From CBDBGD01 sp965205235 (lineage in GTDB: Bacteria > Chloroflexota > Dehalococcoidia > Lucifugimonadales > UBA1127): DNA of 64,000 nucleotides. Shown one piece after another: positions 15,253-23,634 of this stretch; position 1 is the stretch's first letter, and each line of letters begins with the position of its first letter. The notes beneath the pieces were generated by a model. The model did not search any database and was not told the origin of the DNA. It saw nothing but the letters and a program-made list of their open reading frames with translations. The translations under genes were made by a program, and so were the position numbers. Location of the stretch: contig CBDBGD010000002.1 of assembly GCA_965205235.1 (NCBI GenBank), forward strand, positions 124,001 through 188,000. The letters run 5' to 3'.

Positions 15253-16326
15253 GTGACCCGTCTCTCCATCAAGATGACGGCCCTGCTCGGCATTGTCGCG
15301 GTCGCTTTGCTCACCGCCTGCTCGAAGACGCAGACCCAGTCCACCTTCAACCCCGTCGGCGACGTCGCGCAGCGGCAGGAAGACCTGCTCTGGGTGGTCA
15401 TCGTGGGGGCGCTCATCGTGCTCTTTGCCGTCCAGGGCGCCCTTATATACACCATCATCCGCTTCCGCCGGAAGCCCGAGCACGGCAACGCCATCCCTGA
15501 GCAGACCCATGGCAACACCCGCTTGGAGATCGCATGGACGGTGGCGCCGGTCATAGTCCTGGCCGTCATCGCCGTGCCCACGGTGGACACGCTGGTGGAC
15601 CTCAACAAGGAGCCCTCCGCGGACGCCCTCCACATTCTCGCGGTGGGCCACCAGTGGTGGTGGGAGTTCCAGTACCCGGAGCAGGACCTCACGGCCTCCA
15701 ATGAGCTCCACATCCCCGTGGGACGGCCGGTGAGCATCACCCTGGAATCGGACGACGTCATCCACAGCTTCTGGATCCCCAAGATGGCGGGCAAGGTGGA
15801 CATGGTCCCCAACCACACCAACAGGCTCCCAACCTTCACCGTCCCGGCAGGCTACGAGGGGACCTACCTGGGGCAGTGTGCGGAGCTATGTGGGACAGCC
15901 CACGCGCTCATGCGCTTCCGGGTGATCGCCCAGTCTCCCGCCGACTTCGAGGCGTGGGTCGCTGCACAACAGGCCCCTCCCATAGAGCCAACCTCGGAGC
16001 AGGCGCAGGCAGGGATGCAGGTCTTCAGCGGAGCGGGCGCCTGCACGCTGTGCCACATCGTGAACGGAACCAACCTGGAGCTCGAGGAGACCACGCCGCG
16101 AGTGCGCAAGGGACCGAACCTGACACACTACGCCAGCCGGACCACGCTGGCTGCGGGTATGCTGGACAACACGCCGCACAACCTGCGACGGTGGCTGGAA
16201 GACCCGGACGAGTTGAAACCAGACAACCTTATGTCCGCCGAAGCGCCCGTCTACACTGCTCCGGCTCAGGCGCTGGACGATGCGGAGATCGACGCCCTGG
16301 TAGCATATCTGCAGAGCTTGAAATGA
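15253..16326 (+). CDS. coxB: Cytochrome c oxidase subunit II with fused cytochrome c domain
   Basis: A 357-residue subunit II. It starts at GTG with AGGAGG upstream and has a lipoprotein-type signal (LLTAC, Cys near residue 24). Two membrane helices follow (~45-68 and ~95-115), then the periplasmic cupredoxin domain. The CuA site is intact (GQCAELCGTAHALM, ~206-219) and the aromatic entry patch is present (GHQWWWEFQYPE). A C-terminal cytochrome c domain follows, with heme motif C264-T-L-C267-H268 and a late Met in DNLMSAEAP as the likely sixth ligand. This makes it a caa3-type oxidase, which takes electrons from a soluble cytochrome c through its own attached heme. It is first in the cox operon. 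Confidence 0.95.
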   Translation: MTRLSIKMTALLGIVAVALLTACSKTQTQSTFNPVGDVAQRQEDLLWVVIVGALIVLFAVQGALIYTIIRFRRKPEHGNAIPEQTHGNTRLEIAWTVAPVIVLAVIAVPTVDTLVDLNKEPSADALHILAVGHQWWWEFQYPEQDLTASNELHIPVGRPVSITLESDDVIHSFWIPKMAGKVDMVPNHTNRLPTFTVPAGYEGTYLGQCAELCGTAHALMRFRVIAQSPADFEAWVAAQQAPPIEPTSEQAQAGMQVFSGAGACTLCHIVNGTNLELEETTPRVRKGPNLTHYASRTTLAAGMLDNTPHNLRRWLEDPDELKPDNLMSAEAPVYTAPAQALDDAEIDALVAYLQSLK

Positions 16327-16402
16327 GCCCGATGCTTAGTGTAAAAGTTCAGGGCGCGATGCAGCAGTTGCGGACGCGGGTTCCGGGACCGGGAGGCGAG
16401 AC

Positions 16403-18286
16403 ATGGCGACGCTAGCGGGCGCCCTGAGCCGTCCCACCAGCTACTCAGGCTGGTGGAGTTGGGTCACAACCGTCGACCACAAGCGCATTGGCATCCTGTA
16501 CGGCGTCACCGCATTCGCCTTCTTCCTCATCGGCGGCGTCGAGGCCCTGATCATGCGGGTCCAGCTCTTCTGGCCCGATCAGTCCATCGTTGCGCCGCAG
16601 GTCTTCAACCAGCTCTTCACCATGCACGCATTGACCATGATCTTCCTTGGCGTGATGCCCCTGGGAGCGGCCTTCTTCAACTTTGTGATTCCCCTCATGA
16701 TCGGGGCGCGAGACGTTGCCTTCCCCCGCCTCAACGCCTTCAGCTACTGGGTCTTCCTGGCCGGCGGGCTCATGCTGAACTGGGGATGGCTCTCCGGCGA
16801 GTCTCCGGCCGCAGGGTGGTTCGCCTACGCCAACCTCACGGACACCACCTACTCCCCGGACGGCGGCTTGGATTTCTACGTGCTGGGGCTGGCGGTGCTG
16901 GGCGTATCCTCAACAGCAGCCGCTCTGAACTTCATCGTCACCATCATCAACATGCGGGCGCCGGGCATGACCCTCATGCGCATGCCCCTGTTCGTATGGA
17001 TGACCCTGGTGACCATGTTCCTTGTCGTCACCGCCTTTCCGGTCATCACCGTGGGCCTCATCGAGCTAGGTTTCGACCGCTTCTTCGGCACCAACTTCTT
17101 CGACACCACGGCCGGGGCCAACCCGCTTCTGTGGCAGCACCTGTTCTGGGTCTTCGGCCACCCGGAGGTGTACATCCTGATCCTGCCGGCCATGGGCATC
17201 ATTTCAGAGGTGCTGCCCACCTTCTCCCGCAAGCCCCTCTTCGGCTACCCCGTAGTGGTCTTGTCGGGCGTGATCATCGGGTTCATGGGCTGGATGGTGT
17301 GGAGCCATCACATGTTCACCGTGGGCATGGGCGCCGTGGCCACTACGGTCTTCACACTAACGACAATGCTCATTGCTGTACCCACCGGCGTGAAGATCTT
17401 CAACTGGCTGGGCACCATGTGGGGCGGCGCCATCTCATTCACAACAGCCATGCTCTTCGCCTTAGGCTTCATCTCCATGTTCATCGTCGGCGGGTTGAGC
17501 GGCGTCATGCACGCGGTCTCCCCTTCGGACGCCCAGCAGCAGGACACGTACTTTGTTGTGGCCCACATCCACTACGTGCTGTTCGGCGGCAGCTTCTTCG
17601 CCCTCTTCTCCGGCATCTACTACTGGTTCCCCAAGATCACGGGGCGCCTGATGAGCGAGAAGTTGGGCAAGTTCCACTTCTGGACGACGTTCGCGGCCTT
17701 CAATCTCACGTTCTTCCCCATGCACATCGTAGGGTTGGACGGGATGCCCCGCCGAGTCTACACGTACTCCGAAGGCATGGGATGGGACGTAAGCAACATG
17801 CTGTCGACGATTGGAGCGTTCCTCCTGGCGGCCTCCACCCTGGCGTTCATCCACAACCTGGTCCGCAGCATCCGCAAGGGTGAGCGAGCAGGGAACGATC
17901 CCTGGGATGGCCGCACCCTGGAGTGGTCCATCCCTTCCCCCCCACCCATCTACAATTTCGCTGAGATCCCTCAGGTCCATGGGCGGGACCCCCACTGGGA
18001 AGCCAAGTACCCCGAGGGCAAACCGGTGCCCGCCGGCGGCTCCAACGGCCATGAGGAAGAGGAGCCCTACCACCCAATTGCGGCATCACGGCGCGGGATC
18101 CACCTGCCGGACCTCTCCTACTATCCGGTCATCGCAGCCTTGGGTCTCTTTGTTGCGTCCTTCGGGTTTGTCTATGACTTCGGGTTCCGGGGCATCCCCT
18201 TCCTGGCCGTCATAGGTCTGATCATCACGTTGATTGGGAGCTACGGCTGGGCCCTGGAGCCCGCTTCTGAAGAGCCGTCACACTAG
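16403..18286 (+). CDS. coxA: Cytochrome c oxidase subunit I (A1 type), long form
   Basis: A 627-residue haem-copper oxidase core subunit. The CuB and Tyr cross-link site reads GHPEVYILILP, which marks type A1; further CuB ligands lie in WSHHMFTVGM, and the haem a3/a ligands in TYFVVAHIHYVLFGG. The D-channel motif N-x10-D-x6-N is present around IGARDVAFPRLN. After the usual twelve helices the chain adds ~130 residues: a polar loop (~510-570), then two hydrophobic segments (~575-620). Typical CoxA is about 520-550 residues, so this tail is extra. It resembles the start of a fused subunit but has no haem ligands. It follows coxB in the same operon and reduces O2 to water while pumping protons. 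Confidence 0.96.
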   Translation: MATLAGALSRPTSYSGWWSWVTTVDHKRIGILYGVTAFAFFLIGGVEALIMRVQLFWPDQSIVAPQVFNQLFTMHALTMIFLGVMPLGAAFFNFVIPLMIGARDVAFPRLNAFSYWVFLAGGLMLNWGWLSGESPAAGWFAYANLTDTTYSPDGGLDFYVLGLAVLGVSSTAAALNFIVTIINMRAPGMTLMRMPLFVWMTLVTMFLVVTAFPVITVGLIELGFDRFFGTNFFDTTAGANPLLWQHLFWVFGHPEVYILILPAMGIISEVLPTFSRKPLFGYPVVVLSGVIIGFMGWMVWSHHMFTVGMGAVATTVFTLTTMLIAVPTGVKIFNWLGTMWGGAISFTTAMLFALGFISMFIVGGLSGVMHAVSPSDAQQQDTYFVVAHIHYVLFGGSFFALFSGIYYWFPKITGRLMSEKLGKFHFWTTFAAFNLTFFPMHIVGLDGMPRRVYTYSEGMGWDVSNMLSTIGAFLLAASTLAFIHNLVRSIRKGERAGNDPWDGRTLEWSIPSPPPIYNFAEIPQVHGRDPHWEAKYPEGKPVPAGGSNGHEEEEPYHPIAASRRGIHLPDLSYYPVIAALGLFVASFGFVYDFGFRGIPFLAVIGLIITLIGSYGWALEPASEEPSH

Positions 18287-18307
18287 GCAGTAGAGAGGAG
18301 AGCCAGG

Positions 18308-18922
18308 GTGCAGAGCGCCCCAGTACTCGAGAAGGCACACGAGGCGGAAACCACCACCGGCATCGACCACCGGAAGATGCTCATATGGCTCTTCCTCGCC
18401 TCGGACTGCATGTTCTTCGGCTCCCTCATTGCCACCTACCTGATCTACTACGGCGAAAGCCTCGTGGGCCCCTACCCCGAGGACGTCTTCGACATCCCCG
18501 TGACCTCGGTCAGCACCTTCGTGCTCCTGATGAGCAGCTTCATGATGGTGATGGCGTACAACGCAATCAGCCGAGGGATGGTGAAAGCCTTCCGCATCTG
18601 GATCCTGGCGACGGCGCTGATGGGCACAACGTTCCTGGCGTTCCAGGTCTTCGAGTTCTACGAGTTCTCCCACAGCGAGCCCCCGCTCACTCCACGGACT
18701 AATCTGTTCGGCACCACGTTCTTCACGCTCACGGGCTTTCACGGCGCCCACGTGACCATTGGGATCATCTGGCTGCTCTCCCTCCTGGGCTACTCCTTCC
18801 GAGGAGACCTGAGGCGGGACAAGGGCCTGAACGTGGATATGGCCGCTCTGTACTGGCACTTCGTCGACGTTGTGTGGATTGTCATCTTCACCGTGGTCTA
18901 TCTCATTGGGGTGGCGCCGTAG
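18308..18922 (+). CDS. coxC: Cytochrome c oxidase subunit III
   Basis: A 204-residue protein with five membrane helices, the short bacterial form of subunit III. Family marks are KMLIWLFLASDCMFFGSLIATYL in the first helix, the FEFYEF segment, GFHGAHVTIG with the conserved Glu/His loop, and the closing ALYWHFVDVVWI. The start is a GTG at 18308, preceded by GAGGAGAGCCAG. It lies 21 bp after coxA and 2 bp before the next small gene. It stabilises the core and supports proton uptake in A-type oxidases. Confidence 0.95.
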   Translation: MQSAPVLEKAHEAETTTGIDHRKMLIWLFLASDCMFFGSLIATYLIYYGESLVGPYPEDVFDIPVTSVSTFVLLMSSFMMVMAYNAISRGMVKAFRIWILATALMGTTFLAFQVFEFYEFSHSEPPLTPRTNLFGTTFFTLTGFHGAHVTIGIIWLLSLLGYSFRGDLRRDKGLNVDMAALYWHFVDVVWIVIFTVVYLIGVAP

Positions 18923-18924
18923 AC

Positions 18925-19152
18925 ATGCGCATAGCAGGCATTCCTCTGATGATTTTCCTGCCCCTGGCCTCCATGGTCTTCCTGGTGGTGTGGGGCGGAG
19001 GGCTTGGAGTGACCTTCATCCTGCTCTATGAGACGGGCCTGAAGCAGTGGGGATCGGTCATTCTTGGAAGCGCACTGGTGGTGCTGGTGCCGCTCCTCGG
19101 CTACCTGGCGGTGCGGCGTTTCGCCAGCGACGAACTTGAAGGGGATGCGTGA
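18925..19152 (+). CDS. Small membrane protein inside the cox operon
   Basis: A 75-residue protein with two hydrophobic segments (about 5-35 and 43-62) and an acidic tail (RRFASDELEGDA). It lies between coxC (2-bp gap) and coxD (its TGA and the next ATG overlap as TGATG), so it is translated with them. No named family is evident. Its position suggests an accessory subunit or assembly factor specific to this oxidase. The ATG at 18925 is chosen because it directly follows the coxC stop; frames further upstream lie inside coxC. Confidence 0.75.
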   Translation: MRIAGIPLMIFLPLASMVFLVVWGGGLGVTFILLYETGLKQWGSVILGSALVVLVPLLGYLAVRRFASDELEGDA

Positions 19153-19475
19153 TGTCCGAAGCAGAGCCCACTCACGGGCAGCAGTCAGGCGGGCACCACC
19201 CCGCTCATCCCACGCCTGTCACGTACCTCAAGATTGCCGGCATCCTGGCGGTGGTGACGGCCATCGAGGTGGCCCTCTTCTACATCGAAGCCCTGTCCAG
19301 CATCCTCCTCCCCCTGTTCCTCATCCTCTCCGCTGTGAAGTTCCTGCTGGTAGCCATGTTCTACATGCACCTGCGCTTCGACAGCGCCATGTTCTCCTGG
19401 TTCTTCGTGGGAGGGCTGCTGCTGGCCGCGGCGGTGCTCCTGGCGCTCATGGGCCTCTTTGGGGCCCTCCTCTAG
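19152..19475 (+). CDS. coxD: Cytochrome c oxidase subunit IV (bacterial type)
   Basis: A 107-residue protein. It has a His-rich soluble N-tail (HGQQSGGHHPAHPTPVTY), then three membrane helices. The pattern KIAGILAVVTAIEVALFYIE and KFLLVAMFYMHLRFDSAMFSW is the hallmark of the prokaryotic subunit IV (COX4_pro). The ATG at 19152 shares its A with the preceding stop (TGATG). The subunit helps assemble and hold the core of the A1 oxidase. The N-terminal His cluster could bind a metal, which is inference. Confidence 0.9.
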   Translation: MSEAEPTHGQQSGGHHPAHPTPVTYLKIAGILAVVTAIEVALFYIEALSSILLPLFLILSAVKFLLVAMFYMHLRFDSAMFSWFFVGGLLLAAAVLLALMGLFGALL

Positions 19476-19509
19476 CCCGGTCCTCCGACTCAGGGGGTGA
19501 GGGGAAGCG

Positions 19510-20313
19510 GTGGACGTCCCGGCGGACTTCTCTTGGACAGAGTGGCACGCCCACTCGAGCGTCATCATCGGCCTGCTGATCCTGGGAGGCGCGTACCTGT
19601 ACGGCGCCGGCCCGCTCCGGGAGCGGTTCGGCTGGGCGGAAACCATCGAGCCGGGTCGGGTCGCGGCGTTCTTCGGCGGACTGCTCGTCATCTTCCTGGC
19701 CCTGGAGGGGCCGCTCCACGAGCTGGCCGAACGCTACTTCTTCACCGCTCACATGACCCAGCACCTCCTGCTCCAGCTGGCCATGCCGCCCCTACTGCTC
19801 CTGGGAACCCCAGCTTGGCTGCTGCGCCCGCTCTTTCGCTCGCCACGGGTGGTGCGACTGGGACGACTCCTGGTGCACCCGGTGACAGCCTTCGCGCTGT
19901 TCAACATGGTCCTGGTGGGGTGGCACCTCCCGGCCCTCTACGACCTGGCCCTGGAGCACCACAACCTCCACGTCGCGCAGCACCTCACCTTCATGATCAC
20001 GGCGGTCATCGCCTGGTGGCCCCTGCTGGGCCCGCTGCCGGAGCTGCCGCGGCCGCACGCATCCGTGCAGATGGTCTACCTCTTTGCCCAATCGGTGCCG
20101 ATGGGATTTCTGGGCGCCATCATCACCTTCGCTGGCGAGCCGACCTATGCCTTCTACGCCGAGGCTCCTCGGTTGTGGGGAATCTCCGCGCTGGTGGACC
20201 AGCAGCTGGGCGGCGTGCTGATGAAGAGCGCCGCCGGTGTCGTCTTCCTGGTCGCCCTGTCGGTGGTCTTCTTCACCTGGTTCGCCCGCGAGGAGCGAGA
20301 GGCGCAGGCGTGA
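19510..20313 (+). CDS. ctaG: Cytochrome c oxidase assembly factor CtaG (caa3_CtaG type)
   Basis: A 267-residue membrane protein with about seven helices and several His residues on the outer face (HMTQHLLLQL, GWHLPALYDLALEHHNLHVAQHLTF). This is the caa3_CtaG family, needed for building CuA/CuB sites in caa3 oxidases; it differs from the Cox11-type protein that shares the symbol. The start is GTG at 19510, with AGGGGAAG upstream. It closes the cox operon, 34 bp after coxD. The sequence beyond 20313 changes sharply in base composition. Confidence 0.92.
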   Translation: MDVPADFSWTEWHAHSSVIIGLLILGGAYLYGAGPLRERFGWAETIEPGRVAAFFGGLLVIFLALEGPLHELAERYFFTAHMTQHLLLQLAMPPLLLLGTPAWLLRPLFRSPRVVRLGRLLVHPVTAFALFNMVLVGWHLPALYDLALEHHNLHVAQHLTFMITAVIAWWPLLGPLPELPRPHASVQMVYLFAQSVPMGFLGAIITFAGEPTYAFYAEAPRLWGISALVDQQLGGVLMKSAAGVVFLVALSVVFFTWFAREEREAQA

Positions 20314-20343
20314 CGACCATCTCGGTTTTGAGCGGAGGCTGGA

Positions 20344-20943
20344 TTGAAAGGTAGTCTAAAATCGAGTTGCACCGGCCCTTCCGTAGACCGCTTGACCAAC
20401 TGGCAGATAGCAGCACTAGCTCTCTACTCACTTGGGGGTGCTACTGCACGAAAACACCAGGAAGATGTGGCCGTAAGATGCTACGAACTTGCCCCGCGGC
20501 GCTTCAGTTGGGAAAGGCATGACTATCCTGACATCGACCGAGCCGGGGTAGCGCTGCGGGACGGCAAGAAGGTCAAGAATGGTTCGTTGGTCACTGGCGA
20601 CAAGCGAATCGGTTGGCTGCTAACCCCCGCTGGAATCGATTGGGTCAGGGAACAAGTACCATTAGCGGGTAGCAGCACCGAAGGCGTGTCAGGCCTGAGC
20701 ATCACGGATAACCGGGAACTAGAGCATTTGAGGCTACACCGCCTCTTTGACGAATGGCAAGCCGATAGTCCTGTTGTCTCTATCTTCCAAATCGCTGATG
20801 TTCTTGGACTTCCCGCAGACGCGCCGCCCCATTCCATCAATAGACGTATCGCAGTTTTGGAGGGGGCAGCGAGGGCTGGAAAGAGACATGAACTGGAGGA
20901 ATTCTTGGCATGGTTGAAAGCAAACCTAGATACAGCAAACTGA
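20344..20943 (+). CDS. Winged-helix-like protein paired with Hsp90-type ATPase (unknown, acquired module)
   Basis: A 199-residue protein with no named family I can assign. Residues ~16-100 look like a winged-helix domain: NWQIAALALYSLGGATARKHQEDVAVRCYEL, then RFSW...YPDIDRAGVALRDGKK and GWLLTPAGIDWV, where the last part reads like a wing. A second helical part (~120-195) ends in a long charged helix (KRHELEEFLAWLKANLD). The start is a TTG with GGAGG upstream; an alternative TTG at 20392 also fits. Its end overlaps the ATPase gene by 34 bp. Codon use is clearly less GC-rich than that of its neighbours, so the pair is likely transferred. A role in DNA binding for the ATPase partner is inferred. 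Confidence 0.7.
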   Translation: MKGSLKSSCTGPSVDRLTNWQIAALALYSLGGATARKHQEDVAVRCYELAPRRFSWERHDYPDIDRAGVALRDGKKVKNGSLVTGDKRIGWLLTPAGIDWVREQVPLAGSSTEGVSGLSITDNRELEHLRLHRLFDEWQADSPVVSIFQIADVLGLPADAPPHSINRRIAVLEGAARAGKRHELEEFLAWLKANLDTAN

Positions 20944-23084
20944 CCGTCACCAAACGCAGCCTTCAACAGGACGCAGAGAATGCAATGGGCTCTGATCCCA
21001 TTCGCGCGATTATCGAGCTTGTCACAAATGCTGACGACGCCTACGAAGCGGTTCAGAATGCGGGGAAAGGAACTAAGGGAAAGATCCGTATTGAGGTAGA
21101 CCGGCGACGCGGGGGAAGCCCAACAACCCTCCGGGTTCTTGACCGTGCCAGGGGAATGACGCACCTGGAAATGGAGGAGCGACTAGGAAAGCTTGGGGGG
21201 CGAACCAGTGGTTTCGAGAGCGGCGCACAGCTTCGCGGGCTATTCGGGCGGGGAGCTAAGGACATTGCGCATTTCGGTCCTGTTCGATGGGAATCGAAGC
21301 GCAAGAGTGAGCACACCAGTTTCGAGATCCTGGAGGCATCGGACGATATACGAATCATCCAACTACCCAAGGCCGAATATCGTGACAGCGGAACGACAGT
21401 CACTTTAGAGATCCAGCCGCGTTTTAGAATTCCGCAAGAAGCCAACCTAATGGAAAGGCTCAAGCGCCACTATGCCCTCCGACCCATCCTGGAAGATCGG
21501 CGAGGGCGCGAGGTTACCCTAAACGGCACTAAAGTTGTCTACGAGCCTCCACGCGGCAAGCTGCTCCATGATCGCCAGAGACTTCCCGTCAACGGTTATG
21601 TTGGCCACGAATGCGTGTTGACCTTGTACGAGTCCGGGGATTTCCTTGAAGACAACCAGCCTTGGGAATTCTGGCGCCACTCTCTGCTCATCAGGTCCGG
21701 CCGTGCGGCATACGAGGTCTTTCAGGGTGGAAAGTTCGGACGAGGCGCCTACTCTCAATACTTGGGAAAGCTCTTTGGCACCGTTGACGTTCCCGGACTC
21801 AACACGCTCATCCGCGAGTATGACGATTACTTGGATCATGCCCAGAAGCCACCGGATAGCAATCCTATAAGACTCGTTCGGCGCGACCGCTACGGTCTCG
21901 TCAATCGTAACGACCATCCCTACGTAGATGCACTCTATGAAACAATCGAAGCCGCTCTATTGCCACATCTACAGCGGCTACGGGACGAGGCCGAGCGCGG
22001 CACTAGTGTCCGGCTGTCAGACAACCAACGCCGCAGATTTGACAGGGTTAGCAAGGTGCTTAGCAATTACCTGGAAGACGTTGAACCGGGTGGGAGCGGT
22101 GGCGCAGGCCGGTTGCCAGAGGTAGGACTTCAGGTAATCCCTTCCTTGCGCGTTGTAGCGCCAGGTGAGCGTGGGCAAGTCTCGGTCCGATACCGGCCCA
22201 GCGATCTCTTGGACGACCCGCCCGCGGCCGAGCTGTGGATTGAAGATGAAGAAGGTGAGCACGAGCCCGTTAGGATACCTATGACCCCCCGGGCAGATGG
22301 TGCCTATTTCACCTATACCTACCGCTCGCCAGGACGCCAAGAAGGAGCCGTGACTATCCTCAGGGTTGGAATTGACGGCATTATCCGGGAAGGTCTGATC
22401 GAATGGCGCGACCGACCGGATCCAGACCCAGTCGAGAGCATGAGGTTCGACAGTGCATCATACACTGTCAGGGACGGAGCCCAACGCACTGCGCGTCTGC
22501 TCGCGCCCTGGGATTCGGTCGTTGACGGTACCATCATACCGCGCGTCGAGATCCACGGTGACCCTGGCCTACAATTGGTGGGTCAGGCCCTTCTTTTCGT
22601 CTTCGACTACGACGAATCGCTGCGGGCTGGTGTGTGTCCGATCACAGTCCGCGGCTCTGGCGTGGGGGCTAGGGCTCGTATCGTCGCTACTGCAAGTGGA
22701 GAAGCTGCCGAGGCTGAAGTGCGGGTCACTACGGGTACGGCAACCGGGATTAGACCCGACATTGGTGAGTTTGGCGTGCCACAGCGCGCGTGGCTAGAGG
22801 GAACCACGCTGAAGGTCAACGCCTTAGACCCATCCGTGAAAGCCTACCTCGGGCCGAAGAAGGATGGTTGGCCAGGCATGGAAACCCCACACTTCAACGC
22901 TATGCTTGCGGAGATACTGGCCTCTACCGTAGTACGGCACAAGCTCCAACAGAAGCACTACGAGCCCTACGACGTTTCACGGCTGTTTAGGGAATACTCT
23001 GACGAGATCGGGAAGCTGCTGCCACGGGTTCACGCTGCGCTCGTGCCTGCTAGCGACCGGCGGGCCGTTGAGCCCTGGCGATAG
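20910..23084 (+). CDS. GHKL (Hsp90/MutL-like) ATPase, probable defence or stress protein
   Basis: A 724-residue protein. The N-terminal ~130 residues form a GHKL ATP-binding fold: N-box IIELVTNADDAYEA with Glu36 as likely base and Asn40/Asp43 as Mg2+/nucleotide contacts; G1 as VLDRARGM (Asp78, with Ala where Gly is usual); G2 as GLFGRGAKDIAHFG (~110-123). An Hsp90-like middle domain runs to ~380. Beyond lie beta-sandwich-like segments (~390-640, with VIPSLRVVAPGERGQVSVRY and similar strands) and a helical C-tail (~650-724). GGAGGA precedes its ATG. With the 34-bp overlap upstream gene it forms a two-gene module in low-GC sequence. Proteins of this design (Hsp90-like ATPase plus extra domains) recur near defence genes, so an immune role is plausible but unproven. 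Confidence 0.78.
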   Translation: MVESKPRYSKLTVTKRSLQQDAENAMGSDPIRAIIELVTNADDAYEAVQNAGKGTKGKIRIEVDRRRGGSPTTLRVLDRARGMTHLEMEERLGKLGGRTSGFESGAQLRGLFGRGAKDIAHFGPVRWESKRKSEHTSFEILEASDDIRIIQLPKAEYRDSGTTVTLEIQPRFRIPQEANLMERLKRHYALRPILEDRRGREVTLNGTKVVYEPPRGKLLHDRQRLPVNGYVGHECVLTLYESGDFLEDNQPWEFWRHSLLIRSGRAAYEVFQGGKFGRGAYSQYLGKLFGTVDVPGLNTLIREYDDYLDHAQKPPDSNPIRLVRRDRYGLVNRNDHPYVDALYETIEAALLPHLQRLRDEAERGTSVRLSDNQRRRFDRVSKVLSNYLEDVEPGGSGGAGRLPEVGLQVIPSLRVVAPGERGQVSVRYRPSDLLDDPPAAELWIEDEEGEHEPVRIPMTPRADGAYFTYTYRSPGRQEGAVTILRVGIDGIIREGLIEWRDRPDPDPVESMRFDSASYTVRDGAQRTARLLAPWDSVVDGTIIPRVEIHGDPGLQLVGQALLFVFDYDESLRAGVCPITVRGSGVGARARIVATASGEAAEAEVRVTTGTATGIRPDIGEFGVPQRAWLEGTTLKVNALDPSVKAYLGPKKDGWPGMETPHFNAMLAEILASTVVRHKLQQKHYEPYDVSRLFREYSDEIGKLLPRVHAALVPASDRRAVEPWR

Positions 23085-23102
23085 GACGGTAACCCTCCCC
23101 CT

Positions 23103-23591
23103 CTACTCTAACCCGCCCTCCACCAACCGAAACGCCTCGGCGGCGCGCAGGCGGACGTCGTCAGGCGGGGGGACGCCGACAGCGCCGTCCCGGGCAAGCG
23201 GGACCCCAGCCGCCAACTCCTCGCGGGTCACCCATCGCCACCCTTCCGGCGCGTCGCCGACGCGTGCGGTGGGCCTGCAGACGTAAATGAAGTCGATGTG
23301 CTGATGGGGGCCATCCACTGGGTCGTCGATGTCCTCGACCAGGATGACGATGGGAGGCTCGACGGGCGTCGGATATTCGGCGTCCCATTCGATGTTGCGG
23401 ACCGGCACCACTTCCGCTTCGATGCCGGTCTCCTCCGCTACTTCTCGTAAGACGGCCTGCACAGGATCTTCGTTCGGCATGATATGGCCACCGGGAGGAA
23501 GCCAGGCGCGCACCTTGGGGTGCCAGTGCAGCAGCGTGGCCCCGTCCTGCACCACGAACCCGGTTGCCGTGAAGTGTCGCTCTTGGGTCAT
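23103..23591 (-). CDS. NUDIX hydrolase
   Basis: A 162-residue NUDIX protein. The catalytic box is complete: Gly-Gly-His, then E in PNEDP, then REVAEETGI (pattern GX5EX7REUXEEXGU, ~38-60). A core strand reads TATGFVVQDGATLLHWHPKVRAWLPPGG, and the late part includes QHIDFIYVCRP. The ATG at 23591 has GAAAGGGCG ahead. The family cleaves nucleoside diphosphates linked to other groups; the layout resembles broad-specificity or 8-oxo-dGTP types, and the substrate is not clear. It ends 18 bp from the convergent ATPase gene, so the acquired module has no space of its own downstream. Confidence 0.92.
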   Translation of the reverse strand: MTQERHFTATGFVVQDGATLLHWHPKVRAWLPPGGHIMPNEDPVQAVLREVAEETGIEAEVVPVRNIEWDAEYPTPVEPPIVILVEDIDDPVDGPHQHIDFIYVCRPTARVGDAPEGWRWVTREELAAGVPLARDGAVGVPPPDDVRLRAAEAFRLVEGGLE

Positions 23592-23634
23592 CGCCCTTTC
23601 GCAGTGACGCCGGCGCTCAGGCGGTCTGCCGGCC

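Noticed and set aside
20314..23102. Direct repeats flanking the ATPase module
   Set aside because: I compared the ends near 20314-20343 and 23085-23115 and saw no convincing duplication, so no att sites are claimed there.
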